A stretch of DNA of 36,719 nucleotides, from the IMG/VR virus record IMGVR_UViG_3300006810_000148, positions 1-36,719 of that record, one strand, 5' to 3'. A model generated the notes under the pieces. It made no database searches, was not told the DNA's origin, and saw only the letters and a program-made list of their open reading frames with translations. Position numbers and translations under genes: made by a program. The stretch's first letter is position 1. Each line of letters starts with the position of its first letter. This document shows, piece by piece, positions 18,450-27,789 of this stretch. Source of the DNA: a virus.

Positions 18450-19505
18450 TTAGCTTTTTTCGTTTATTTCATCTCTCTGTACTTGACTTGCAGCTACTTG
18501 AATAATTTGTGGGTCTTTCACAACAACGCCAAAGTAGAACAATACCCTTAGTATAAACTCTGTTTGCTCAGATACATCAAGCTCTATTTGTGTAGAGCCG
18601 TATGTGCTATTAGCATTAAAGTTAGCGGCTGTTAGAGTTATTACTAAGTCACCCCCAACTCCCCCACCAAAACTAGCTCCAGCAAAAGTAACCGTATCTC
18701 CAGAAATGTAGCCTGTTCCAGCACTAGTAACATCTATAGTTGTAACATTTGCTGAACCATTAACTCCTGAAGTAGTAATTGTCACAGTTAATCCAGTCCC
18801 CAAACCAGATGTAGCACTTTGTACAACTCCAGTCGATATTGTTACGTTTTTATCCGATGGATTTGTACTAATGCTAGATGTTAAAGTTCCAGTTCCTGTG
18901 TTTATTAAGCTTTCTCCATAAACGGTTGAGTCGTAAACAAACTGTCCAACAGAACCAATAGAGTACCCCCATCTAGGGTCTAGTGGCTTTCTTAAGAAGT
19001 TTACACCTATATTACTTGTAATGCTGTCAGGCTTTACAAATAGCTTTTCATTCTCAAACAAATAAGTTGGGAAAGATTCTGTAGATTTAGTTAATGGAGA
19101 TTTTTGTATGTTGTAGAACTCCATTCTTTGAAGTCTTTGCAACTCAGTTGTATCCTTGTGTACAACAGCCCCTAACCGATAAAACTCTACCGTATTACCG
19201 TATATATCGGTTGTTGGTAGAGTAAAGTAAGGATTACTTGGTACAGTCGCTGCATCGTATGTAGCTGTACCGAATGTCTTGAATATGGCAAGCTTCTCAT
19301 CAATATTAGCTACCCTATCAGCGTAGTCATTATCGCTTTGAGGCACTCTAAGTTGTTGATTTAGGTCTTGACTGTACTGCTCAAAAATCTCTAATTGAAC
19401 TTGGGCGGAAATCTTATTGAACTCATCAGGAGTTACATACCCTCGTTCTTCTTTGTTAAGTATAAGCAACACAGTTTTGTATACTGTATTTACATTTATT
19501 GCCAT
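18450..19505 (-). CDS. Neck/tail ring protein carrying a GTGY-type insert domain, 351 aa
   Basis: The N-terminal third is helical (VYKTVLLILNKEERGYVTPD, then SAQVQLEIFEQYSQDLNQQL), as in connector and ring proteins that sit under the portal. A Ser/Thr/Gly-rich module at about 205-296 (LGTGLTVTIT, AGTGYISGDTVTFAG, GGDLVITLT) interrupts the core, which resumes at STYGSTQIELDVSEQTEFIL and ends in a helical tail. The inserted module matches two modules in the 1316 aa tail protein. The start ATG 19505 follows a hairpin-containing gap. A structural role is supported by context; the precise ring position is unknown. Confidence 0.6.
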   Translation of the reverse strand: MAINVNTVYKTVLLILNKEERGYVTPDEFNKISAQVQLEIFEQYSQDLNQQLRVPQSDNDYADRVANIDEKLAIFKTFGTATYDAATVPSNPYFTLPTTDIYGNTVEFYRLGAVVHKDTTELQRLQRMEFYNIQKSPLTKSTESFPTYLFENEKLFVKPDSITSNIGVNFLRKPLDPRWGYSIGSVGQFVYDSTVYGESLINTGTGTLTSSISTNPSDKNVTISTGVVQSATSGLGTGLTVTITTSGVNGSANVTTIDVTSAGTGYISGDTVTFAGASFGGGVGGDLVITLTAANFNANSTYGSTQIELDVSEQTEFILRVLFYFGVVVKDPQIIQVAASQVQRDEINEKS

Positions 19506-19530
19506 ATTAATATTTCTTTTTATTTATAAA

Positions 19531-19560
19531 GGATAGGTCAACAATTAAGCTAACCTACCC
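19531..19560 (-). terminator. Intergenic hairpin upstream of the ring-protein gene (weak terminator or leader structure)
   Basis: Read on the minus strand, GGGTAGGT pairs with ACCTATCC (8 bp including one G-U) around a 14-base loop. The sequence after it is TTTATAAATAAAAAG, not a clean T-run, and the ATG of the 351 aa gene follows 25 bases later. It could be a weak terminator or an mRNA leader/processing stem. Confidence 0.4.
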
Positions 19561-19580
19561 CTTACAAATATATTTACACA

Positions 19581-20348
19581 TTAAGAGAATTTTTTCTCTA
19601 TGCTTTGATACACTGCCATACCTTCATCAGTCTTAAACCAACTTGCTAGTGCAGAGTATGGATGCTCGTCAAAAGGAACCTCCATTAGTTTTCTACCATT
19701 GACAGCCCAAGAGAATGTTCTTTGGTCTGGTGATAGCTTGATAATTCCAGCCTCTACTGCTCTAATACCAAAACTTCTAAGCTCTACATTTTCGTCTTGT
19801 GCAAGACTGATAAATAGTGCAGGATTGTTTTTGGCAAGTAGCATCAAGTCTCTCTTGAGTTCCTTAGTTGTCATCTTAGAAACAGCACTGCCAACTTCCG
19901 TTCTTAGTATCGCCTCAGCGTGGTCAACATCTAATTCCCTTGCTAGGTTGAGTGCGTCAATTTCAAGTTCTATATTATCCAATTCATTTACGGCTTCAGC
20001 AACTTGGTCTTGCTCTGTATAAACTAAATTTCTTTGAGGATGATATAGAGATAAAAGTTTTTGTAAGTTTTGTTTTTCTTTAGGAACCATTAACACTCCA
20101 TTTTTAAAAACAATGTGTGCCAATGTTACAGGCCCGTTCTGCTCATCAACAAATGGAGATACTTGGTTTGTTGCATACCTTAGTTCTCTTTCGTATCCTA
20201 AATCTGCATCAAAATACATAAGGGGATACCTCTGTGAGTGCTTTGATGCCAATGTAAATGTTAATGGTGATAATCCGTTTTTTAGATAGTATCGTCTATC
20301 TTTAACCTCCCACTTAGTAGAAGATTTTTCTTTTGCTTTTGTAGCCAT
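19581..20348 (-). CDS. Head-associated protein downstream of the capsid gene, 255 aa
   Basis: The first gene after the capsid terminator. The N-terminal half is a beta-rich domain (YYLKNGLSPLTFTLASKHSQ, FDADLGYERELRYATNQVSP, IVFKNGVLMVPKEKQNL); the C-terminal half is helical with a repeated-looking acidic pattern (AVNELDNIELEIDALNLARE). No membrane segment or catalytic motif is visible. In crAss-like genomes the gene after the capsid gene often encodes an auxiliary capsid or head-neck protein, and the same is suggested here from position. I do not recognise a named family. The start ATG 20348 has an A/T-only leader. Confidence 0.55.
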   Translation of the reverse strand: MATKAKEKSSTKWEVKDRRYYLKNGLSPLTFTLASKHSQRYPLMYFDADLGYERELRYATNQVSPFVDEQNGPVTLAHIVFKNGVLMVPKEKQNLQKLLSLYHPQRNLVYTEQDQVAEAVNELDNIELEIDALNLARELDVDHAEAILRTEVGSAVSKMTTKELKRDLMLLAKNNPALFISLAQDENVELRSFGIRAVEAGIIKLSPDQRTFSWAVNGRKLMEVPFDEHPYSALASWFKTDEGMAVYQSIEKKFS

Positions 20349-20362
20349 AATATATAATAAAA

Positions 20363-20413
20363 TTTAATAAAAAAAATAAATAAAACTTGGAGCCGCACTA
20401 AGCGACCCCAAGT
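20363..20413 (-). terminator. Strong intrinsic terminator after the major capsid gene
   Basis: On the minus strand ACTTGGGGTCGC pairs with GCGGCTCCAAGT (12 bp with two G-U pairs) around the 5-base loop TTAGT at 20397-20401. It is followed immediately by TTTTATTTATTTTTTTTATT. The stem starts 19 bases past the capsid stop codon at 20432. It is by far the clearest terminator in the window. Confidence 0.9.
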
Positions 20414-20431
20414 AATATTTGTTGTTTGCAA

Positions 20432-21910
20432 TTATGCAGCTGTAAACAATACGAAGTTGTTAGCAGCCTGAGTTACTAAACATCTTTCAGACAAGAAGTT
20501 CACGGTCATTGCATCTAAATCAGAAGTGTAAGCACCTCCAACAGACCCAGTAATCCAAGACTTCATTCTTCTGTCGTCAGCTTCAGAAGCTCTGTAGCGT
20601 ACGTGCAAGAATGGTCTTCTGATGTTAGTTCCCAACATTTGGTCGTAAACTGTACTTGTTCCAGCAGGAACCAATACACCTTCGATGTTGTCAATTAAAC
20701 CACGAGTGGTAGCATCGTTTAGGTATTTCCAGTCAGTTTTGTAGAAGTCATAAGAACCTCTTCTAAAACCAGCAAATCCTAAGTTTAATGCCATTTCCTC
20801 AGAGTTTTCAAATACACCGAAAGAAGAACCACCAGCTCCGTAAGAGTTCTGAGCAGCTAACATATCATCAAAGTCTAAAGAAGTAGCTCTATCTAAGAAT
20901 AACATATTCTCTTCAATAGCTCCTTGCTTGTCAAGGTTCTGAAGAATTAAATCAAAGTCACCCAATGCACTTCTAGTTCCACCACCAGAGCCAGAACCAC
21001 TTGCATAGTTTTGGTATACGTTACCTCTTGCTGTAATAGCAGCAAAAAGACCTTCAGTACCAGCAGTGGTAATTCCAGTAGCAAGACCTTCTTGAGTAGC
21101 AACACCAGATGTAGCAGTAGCAAGTTCGCCTTCAACTACAGCCATTTCTAAGTAATCTTGGAAACGTAGTCTAGTTTCTCCTTCAGATTTCAAATACCAT
21201 AGGTATCCGTTTGTTCCATCTTCAGCAGCAACTTCAACCCATCCAATTTGTGCAGCATCAGAACCACTAATTTCATAGGTGTCTTTGATGATGATTGGCT
21301 TGTTGTTGTACTGTGTGAAAGAAGCTTCCAAAGAACCTGACATTCCGTTTTGTCCTTTAGCAAATTCAGAACCGTAAACAAATACATTTACTTGTCCGTT
21401 TGCAATGCTGCTTAAGTCAGCAGTAGTGTAAGACAATACTGTAATAGCAGTGTCAGTTACACCAGATACATAACACTTTAGTGTAATCAAACCAGTAGCA
21501 GCATCTGCAACAACAATAGTGTTACCAATTCTTACAGAATGTTTTCCACCTTCTAAGTGGCCAGCACCAAATGTAATAGTTGAACCAGTAGCAGTGTTAT
21601 TACCACTCAATGTTACTGTAAGGTTCCCAGCACCAGATTCATATCCAATGTGTAGTCTGTTTTGCTCAGACCATACAACTTGGTCAGAAGTCATTGGCAT
21701 TTCAGCACCTACCATTCTTAAGAATCCTGATAGAGTTCTGTTACCATAACGCTCTACTTCCATTTCATAAAGCTCTGGCAAGTATTGTTGAGCAAAGTCA
21801 TTACCAGCTCCGCTAGTAAAATCTAAATAGTTTTCAGCCAACGCTGATTTTGTTGGCATCGGTTTTAGGCTAAATGAGCCTAAAGGGTCATTAGTTGAGA
21901 ATGTTCCCAT
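20432..21910 (-). CDS. Major capsid protein (HK97-fold type), 492 aa
   Basis: The N-terminus (KSALAENYLDF, then FAQQYLPELYEMEVERYGNR, then GFLRMVGAEMPMTSDQVVW) matches the recalled pattern of major capsid proteins from environmental and crAss-like-type phages. A Gly/Thr/Ser-rich beta insertion follows (about residues 95-180). The gene sits directly after a scaffold-like protein (4-base gap) and is followed by a strong terminator, the expected arrangement for the most highly expressed virion gene. The C-terminus (SDLDAMTVNFLSERCLVTQA) is the typical end of the shell domain. There is no obvious protease cleavage domain. HK97 fold is inferred from family, not visible by eye. Confidence 0.8.
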   Translation of the reverse strand: MGTFSTNDPLGSFSLKPMPTKSALAENYLDFTSGAGNDFAQQYLPELYEMEVERYGNRTLSGFLRMVGAEMPMTSDQVVWSEQNRLHIGYESGAGNLTVTLSGNNTATGSTITFGAGHLEGGKHSVRIGNTIVVADAATGLITLKCYVSGVTDTAITVLSYTTADLSSIANGQVNVFVYGSEFAKGQNGMSGSLEASFTQYNNKPIIIKDTYEISGSDAAQIGWVEVAAEDGTNGYLWYLKSEGETRLRFQDYLEMAVVEGELATATSGVATQEGLATGITTAGTEGLFAAITARGNVYQNYASGSGSGGGTRSALGDFDLILQNLDKQGAIEENMLFLDRATSLDFDDMLAAQNSYGAGGSSFGVFENSEEMALNLGFAGFRRGSYDFYKTDWKYLNDATTRGLIDNIEGVLVPAGTSTVYDQMLGTNIRRPFLHVRYRASEADDRRMKSWITGSVGGAYTSDLDAMTVNFLSERCLVTQAANNFVLFTAA

Positions 21911-21914
21911 TTTT

Positions 21915-23108
21915 TTAATTTTTAAAGTTTGTTTTTTTAATTTTTAATTTTGAAGAATCCACTCCACTTATAGCTTTAACCTTCAACCCATTTATGTACA
22001 CGCTATCGCCAGCAGTTTTTCTTGGTTCGTCAGATAAATTCTTAGATTTATTGACTACCTCCTTAACTGCATCGGCTTTACCTTGCTCATAAAAGTGAGT
22101 TGCAATCTTGTCCATATTTGAAGCAGCATACATCGCTTTGTGATAACCTTTGTGGTCTTTAATCTCTCCATTTTCTCCCAGAAACTTTCCGATGACATTA
22201 GAGATATCTGACTGTTTTTCAGCAAGACTGTTCGGATTGTTAACGCCATACCTGAATTTCTTTTCACCAACGGTAAAATCAAAACCTTTGAAGTCGTTGT
22301 TGAACATTTCAGTTGTAGCTTTTTTAAACCTGTCGTGCTTTTGTTGGTTCAAAGCTTGTTCTTCGTTATATCGATTAAAGAAGTCCATTGCTTTTTGTTG
22401 CTCTTGAGTTACGCCTGGTCTTAACTTAATCTCATCGTAATATTTACCCTTTAAGTCTTCCAAAAAGTTTTTGGCTTCTGAAACCTCTTCTTTAAACGCA
22501 AGCTTCTTCTTGCGTATGTCTCTTTCTTCATCTAAATCTTCATCATATGAAAACTTATCTTCTAAAAGGAAATTAATCTCATCATCATCTAGATGAGGTT
22601 TACTTTTTCTGTAGTACTCCTTTAGTAAGGTGTTGTTGTCCACATTGCTGTAGTCTGCATTTAACCTTACATAGTCCTCTACAGTTCCACCTGTTTCTTC
22701 CATAAATGAAACAAGCTTTTCTATATTTTCAGGAAGCGGCTTACCAGTCGATGCGGATTCGTTAATTGCATCTGACATCTGTTGAGTTGTAGCCTCTACC
22801 TCTTCCTCTTCTGTTATTTCTTGTATTGTGACTGGCTCTTCATCTTGAACGGAGCTTTCCCCTGATGATACTTCTTCAACCACTTCTTGTACAGCTTCGG
22901 TTGGTTTATCTGTAACCACATCTGTTGCTTCTTGCTCTTTATTGGCATTGTCTTGTTTTAATTCAACCTTAGTAACTTGTTCTTCGACATCTTCTTTTTT
23001 GGAAGATAGATTCACCTTTACAGGCTCACTAGTTTTCCCAAGGTTTTTCATTTTGGGTTTACTTTTAATTTTAAAGTCACCCTCTTGTTGCACTTTTTTT
23101 TCTGACAT
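21915..23108 (-). CDS. Capsid scaffold-like assembly protein, 397 aa
   Basis: A highly charged protein: Lys-rich first 25 residues, a long Glu/Val/Thr-rich disordered stretch (about 35-110), then helical segments (VSFMEETGGTVEDYVRLNAD, AKNFLEDLKGKYYDEI, FFNRYNEEQALNQQKH) and a basic C-terminus (DSSKLKIKKTNF). The absence of globular or membrane features, the composition, and the position immediately upstream of the capsid gene and downstream of the portal fit a scaffolding protein. In related phages this slot is filled by similar proteins. No protease motif was seen, so maturation would have to rely on another factor. Function is inferred. Confidence 0.65.
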   Translation of the reverse strand: MSEKKVQQEGDFKIKSKPKMKNLGKTSEPVKVNLSSKKEDVEEQVTKVELKQDNANKEQEATDVVTDKPTEAVQEVVEEVSSGESSVQDEEPVTIQEITEEEEVEATTQQMSDAINESASTGKPLPENIEKLVSFMEETGGTVEDYVRLNADYSNVDNNTLLKEYYRKSKPHLDDDEINFLLEDKFSYDEDLDEERDIRKKKLAFKEEVSEAKNFLEDLKGKYYDEIKLRPGVTQEQQKAMDFFNRYNEEQALNQQKHDRFKKATTEMFNNDFKGFDFTVGEKKFRYGVNNPNSLAEKQSDISNVIGKFLGENGEIKDHKGYHKAMYAASNMDKIATHFYEQGKADAVKEVVNKSKNLSDEPRKTAGDSVYINGLKVKAISGVDSSKLKIKKTNFKN

Positions 23109-23140
23109 AATATAATATAATATGAATTAAAAAATTCTAT

Positions 23141-25546
23141 TTAGCTAGGCTCAAACCTATCTATACCAACCCCTCCTAATACATCATTACCTGAACTTTC
23201 AAAGTTTTTCGGTAATAAGTTATTTTTTCTTTGGTCGATTAGCTCTGATTGTACAGTTCCCTGCACCTTTATTCTTTCATCCTTTCTATCTTCAATCTCT
23301 TGCTCTTTTTGTATTTCAGCAATACCTTTGGCTTGTGCGAGCTGTACATTGTAATTAAACTCTTCAGCCATCAACTCTCTTTTAACTTGAGCTTCCGCTT
23401 GAAGTCTTTGTATCTCAAACTCAGTCTTAGCTTTCTCAAGGCTTACTTTTTCGGCAGTTATAACCTGTTGTTTTTGTGCCTCTGCCAATGCAGCCTTTTC
23501 AGATGCTTCAGCATTCGCCTGAGCTTGTGCTTGAATGTTTTGCAGTTGAGCTTGTCTAGCAGCTTCTTGTTTCTTTCTTCTCCTGTCTTTCAACATCTCA
23601 TTTGCAAGCTGAAGATTTTTTACTCTTCGTATATCAATAGCATCCTCAAGGTCTATACCTCCTGATTGCAACGCTACTTGTATGTTTTGTTCTAACTGTG
23701 CCTTCTCTTCTTCATCTGGCTCTAACTCTAAAAAGATTCCAAAGTCGTGCAAGTTTAATTGAGACATCTCCTGCATTGTAGCAGTATTGAATTTAGTAAT
23801 GCTATTTTGAAGAGAGTTTGCGGTCAAAGCAAAGTCCAACGAGTCGGCAATCCTTCTAGAGATGTTTTCGCAAGCTCTAAGCGTCAAATAACAACTCGCC
23901 TGTAGTATGTGTCGTGTAGCTACATTAGATTGATTAGCGGCAATCTTTTGAAGTCCTACGAGTGCATTCTTGTCAGGAGTTGAGCCGTCTCTTGCTTCAT
24001 TAAGTCCTGTTACATCTCTTATCATCTGTAAGTAGTACTGATACGTCTGTATCAACGATGCAATTTTAGCACCCCCACTTGATGATTGAAGTTCTTGAAT
24101 TGGAACCTTACCTCTATTTAATTCCCCATCCTGTGTTAAAGACCTACCCAATACACTACCAGTTTGGAAGTACATATTAAGAGCCTCTGCTGGACTGTAT
24201 GTTGTTCCGTTTCCTAAGTCAACTTCTGCAAGACCATCTACATCCAAAAATACACCATCAGGAACCATCTTGGTCATAACCTGCTGTAACTTCAAGTGCG
24301 TAATCTGAATCATATCAGCAAAACCAGTAATTCTATTTACAACAGAGTCAATTCTTCCGTTATACATTCTTGGTGCACACAATACATAGTTCATTTCTAC
24401 CTTTGTAGTGTCTGCAAATGGTCTTGTCATATTTTCACACAAATCCCATTTTAGCATTGTATTTGTTCCAAGAACCTTAGCACCACTATAAAGAACCTCT
24501 ATACTTCGAGACACTTTACTAAATGTATCGTTTTCTGGTGGATTAAAGTCATCAGACTTTTCAATAGCTTTTTCTAATCCGTTTGGTCCTTTCTTAATTT
24601 TAAATACCTGGTTGTTATATGTCTTGTATTCAAAGTACAATACTTGAACTGTGTTTTCATCATACCCTTTCCACCCAGTTAAGTACTCTCTATTGCCAGG
24701 CATATCCTCAATCCTCTTCAATTCGTCTTGAGGTATATTTGGAAACTGCTTCTTAAGCTCTGGTATTGTTACGGCTTTTACTTCTCCGACATAGTATATG
24801 TCTTCAAAGTTAGGGTCTTCTGTATATGAATAAACTAAGTTTGCTGGGTCGCAGTATTCAACTCTTACGCCATTAGCTTTATTCCAATTTGTTTTTACGG
24901 CACCTATCCCAAGAACAGTTAAATCGTAGTTAAATCTTTTCCTTACTTCATCAAACTTATTCTTAGCCAACACTTGATTGATTGCCTCTTCCTCTGCAAT
25001 CTCTATTGACTGCTTGTAGTCCAACTGCATATGCAAAGAAAGCTCCTCTTTTGTTTGAGGCAACTCCTCTGGATTGCTAGTTTTAAAAGCATCTATACCC
25101 AAAGATTCTTTTAGTTGCATTAACTGTTCTTTTACAACCATATCTCGCATTATAGCTTCGGCATAGTTAGTTCTTTGTTTTATTGCCTCTGGGTCTTGTG
25201 CATAAGCATTTATCTCATACTTCTTTTCTGTTATTCCATTTGCTACAATGTCAACAAACTTAGATACAACAGGTACAGGCTTCCAATCTAAATTCAAATA
25301 AGACAGGTCGCCATTGATAGCGAGTTCATCTTTGTATTTTTGAACAGGTTGCTCACCTCTTGCATAAAGCCTAAGGGTGTGGAAGTGGTTGTAATTAGTA
25401 GCGAACCTATTTCCATAACCACCTTGATTGAACCACTCAGATTCTATGGCTTGGGCAACTTGCCTGCCATACTCTGCGCTATTCTTTTCCTCGTTGCTAA
25501 CAACTTGGCTAGGAAATACGCTATTTGGATTTGCAACTACATTCAT
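23141..25546 (-). CDS. Portal protein, 801 aa
   Basis: The start ATG 25546 overlaps the terminase stop in an ATGA arrangement, typical of translational coupling. The N-terminal two thirds contain portal-like elements: WKPVPVVSKFVDIVANGITE, a long helical stem region, and QTYQYYLQMIRDVTGLNEAR followed by NALVGLQKIAANQS, as in crAss-like portal proteins. Residues 652-775 form a continuous Ala/Gln/Lys/Glu-rich coiled coil, which suggests a long C-terminal barrel projecting into the head, as in P22-type portals. The dodecameric portal is the channel for DNA packaging and release. Length fits the family (roughly 700-850 aa). Confidence 0.82.
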   Translation of the reverse strand: MNVVANPNSVFPSQVVSNEEKNSAEYGRQVAQAIESEWFNQGGYGNRFATNYNHFHTLRLYARGEQPVQKYKDELAINGDLSYLNLDWKPVPVVSKFVDIVANGITEKKYEINAYAQDPEAIKQRTNYAEAIMRDMVVKEQLMQLKESLGIDAFKTSNPEELPQTKEELSLHMQLDYKQSIEIAEEEAINQVLAKNKFDEVRKRFNYDLTVLGIGAVKTNWNKANGVRVEYCDPANLVYSYTEDPNFEDIYYVGEVKAVTIPELKKQFPNIPQDELKRIEDMPGNREYLTGWKGYDENTVQVLYFEYKTYNNQVFKIKKGPNGLEKAIEKSDDFNPPENDTFSKVSRSIEVLYSGAKVLGTNTMLKWDLCENMTRPFADTTKVEMNYVLCAPRMYNGRIDSVVNRITGFADMIQITHLKLQQVMTKMVPDGVFLDVDGLAEVDLGNGTTYSPAEALNMYFQTGSVLGRSLTQDGELNRGKVPIQELQSSSGGAKIASLIQTYQYYLQMIRDVTGLNEARDGSTPDKNALVGLQKIAANQSNVATRHILQASCYLTLRACENISRRIADSLDFALTANSLQNSITKFNTATMQEMSQLNLHDFGIFLELEPDEEEKAQLEQNIQVALQSGGIDLEDAIDIRRVKNLQLANEMLKDRRRKKQEAARQAQLQNIQAQAQANAEASEKAALAEAQKQQVITAEKVSLEKAKTEFEIQRLQAEAQVKRELMAEEFNYNVQLAQAKGIAEIQKEQEIEDRKDERIKVQGTVQSELIDQRKNNLLPKNFESSGNDVLGGVGIDRFEPS

Positions 25547-27789
25547 CTATTAATTATTTTTGAAACATTCCCAGTATTATCATATCTTAATAATCCTAGG
25601 TTTATATTCTTTCTTACTACTTTATTTACAGGCGCATACCTGTTTCTATTACAAGCCATAATGGCTAATCCTGAACTTATAGAAGCATCGTGAGATGTCC
25701 TGTTATTTATATTAAATCTTGCCCAATCTTCCAATGTTCTTTGGAAGTACACATCCCCCATTTCATCGTCACCTAAAATACCAACTAACTCCTCTATATA
25801 TGTTTCTATTGCGGCAGCGTGTGCCTGCTTTATATCTTCACTTGAGTTTGGTATTCCACCTATCTCTCTTTCTGTTGCTGATAGCTTTGTATATGTCTTA
25901 TCTGGTCTATTCATTGAAAAGCCTCTATAGCCCCTATTTTTAAAGTGATATAAAAGTCTCGGCTTGTTGTTCTCTGCAAGTATTGGCATACCATAAAAAA
26001 CGCAAGCCATCAATATATCTTCAAAAAATATCTCAGCAGTTTGAGGTCTTGCAATGTATTCTAAAAAGAAATGATTGCTTGGGGCATCTTCCATACTAAA
26101 CTTTGTTAGTCCGTGTGCTGAACCATTTGAACCTCTTTTATCTACTGTCCCAGATATATCGTAAGGGTCACATCCAAATGCTCCTAAATGTTCGTTACCT
26201 GGATACTTAGTTCCATTCTTAACTACAATTCTATTTTGTAAGCTAACAGGCGGAATCCAAGTTATATAGAATCTTCCTTTTGGGTTTGGCATAAACACAA
26301 CCCTTGTATCTATTATGCCATTTTCCCACTGAAAGCCTCCTCTTGTTATCAGTGAACTTGACCGCATACCTTCGTTGTGGTCTATCTGCTGATATATCTT
26401 TGTTAAATTAAATATAGACTCTTTTGCTTCGTCTCTAAATGCGTGTTGCTCAGTTCTTGGAAACTGTCTATAAAATTCATTCAACCCATCTTGGTCATTC
26501 TTAAGACCTTCAACTTCATTTTCCCAATACTCTATTACGCCTTGCTTAATAAATCCTCCATAAGGGTCTTTAACTGGCTCTTCTGGCGTATCGAATACAG
26601 GTAATCCATAAGAATCAATGTATCCCTCGTAGTTCCATTCCATAGGTATGAACAAAGAATATAGTCCAGAAGAAGTCTGTCCGTTGCTATTTCTGTTCGT
26701 AACGTCTGATGCATAGTACAGTTTTTTAAAGTTCTCTCCTCCTTTATCTAAAGCGTTAGACGTAGAACCCATCATACACTTACCTATTATTCTGCTACCT
26801 AATCTCAAACAGGTTTTTGTTACTCTCCAGTTATTAAGTATGTTATTTGGTCTTTCCCATTTCCCAGACTCATCGTGTACAAGTAACTTTAGTTTTTCTC
26901 CATCATAGGAGTTGTCGCCTGTATTCTTCCAATCAATAGTAGTATCCAACCCTTTGATATCTTCTTGCTTTTCGTTAATATCAAGTTTCCTTCTCGTAAA
27001 TTTCGATGCTGGTACTCTATATGCAAGTTCAGTCTTGGGTCTGTCCATTCCATCTTGTATAGGTTTAAAGAAGAATGGGTAGTTGACTGAGATTGGTACA
27101 ACCTTGTCGGTAAACATCTTTTTTGCATCAGGCCCTGACTTTGATAGTATTCCATATCTTGAGTCAACCGATATTGTAGCAAGATTGACTGTCTCTCCAG
27201 ACGACATAAAGGAGAATCCACTCCGTCTATTTTTAAGGTAGCACATTCCAAAGCACCTTGTGTCTGCCTTGCAAGCCTCCCAGAATATATAGAAGAGTCT
27301 GTTTGACTCCCTAAAGTCTGGCTGTCCAACGTCAATCTTTGACCATTGCAAGTACATATAATGAGAGCCAGTAATATAAGTAGGATTACCCTTATTATTA
27401 AACCAAAATCCGTTTTCCCTTCTTTCAAATTCTTTTTCAATGTAATCGTACCATTTTTCTTTAAATTCTTCTGGATATTCTTTCCAGTCAAATATTGTTT
27501 TTATTCTCTGAAGCTCCTTTGGATATTCTATCTGTTTCCATTTATTATCCTTGAACTTATAAGTATCAACTTCTTTTGGTAATGCAATCTTTAGGTTTTG
27601 TATTTCGTACACCTCACCTATTTGACCTGTATTGCTAATTACAATTACATCAAACTCTTCATCATAACCATATTTCCAAGACTTATTTCTGTTCTTTTTC
27701 TTTATGGTGGAAGGCTTTATGTGGTCATCTAGCACCCTATATAATGTCTGGGTGTATGACTTACTTTGAGTTAGCTCTTCCTTCTGCAA
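25543..27789 (-). CDS. terL: Terminase large subunit (packaging ATPase/nuclease), 748 aa, TTG start
   Basis: The ATPase domain has a deviant Walker A-like loop RRSGFSF (188-194) and a Walker B LLVHDES (302-308, Asp306-Glu307). GKCMMGSTSN (337-346) fits the coupling motif. The nuclease domain shows FGCDPYD (Asp541), ILAENN (about 603-608) and TSHDAS (Asp701), the acidic triad of RNase H-like terminase nucleases. FYIFWEACKADTRCFGM is characteristic of crAss-like terminases. The frame opens after a stop 24 bases upstream and contains no ATG before residue 145; TTG at 27789 is the only early start that keeps the whole N-terminal region. The gene overlaps the TerS-like gene by 29 bases and the portal by 4. 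Confidence 0.92.
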   Translation of the reverse strand: MQKEELTQSKSYTQTLYRVLDDHIKPSTIKKKNRNKSWKYGYDEEFDVIVISNTGQIGEVYEIQNLKIALPKEVDTYKFKDNKWKQIEYPKELQRIKTIFDWKEYPEEFKEKWYDYIEKEFERRENGFWFNNKGNPTYITGSHYMYLQWSKIDVGQPDFRESNRLFYIFWEACKADTRCFGMCYLKNRRSGFSFMSSGETVNLATISVDSRYGILSKSGPDAKKMFTDKVVPISVNYPFFFKPIQDGMDRPKTELAYRVPASKFTRRKLDINEKQEDIKGLDTTIDWKNTGDNSYDGEKLKLLVHDESGKWERPNNILNNWRVTKTCLRLGSRIIGKCMMGSTSNALDKGGENFKKLYYASDVTNRNSNGQTSSGLYSLFIPMEWNYEGYIDSYGLPVFDTPEEPVKDPYGGFIKQGVIEYWENEVEGLKNDQDGLNEFYRQFPRTEQHAFRDEAKESIFNLTKIYQQIDHNEGMRSSSLITRGGFQWENGIIDTRVVFMPNPKGRFYITWIPPVSLQNRIVVKNGTKYPGNEHLGAFGCDPYDISGTVDKRGSNGSAHGLTKFSMEDAPSNHFFLEYIARPQTAEIFFEDILMACVFYGMPILAENNKPRLLYHFKNRGYRGFSMNRPDKTYTKLSATEREIGGIPNSSEDIKQAHAAAIETYIEELVGILGDDEMGDVYFQRTLEDWARFNINNRTSHDASISSGLAIMACNRNRYAPVNKVVRKNINLGLLRYDNTGNVSKIINR

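Noticed and set aside
26889-27491. 200-codon open frame on the minus strand inside terL
   Set aside because: It lies in another frame of the well-supported terminase gene and its product looks like an off-frame translation with no recognisable domain.
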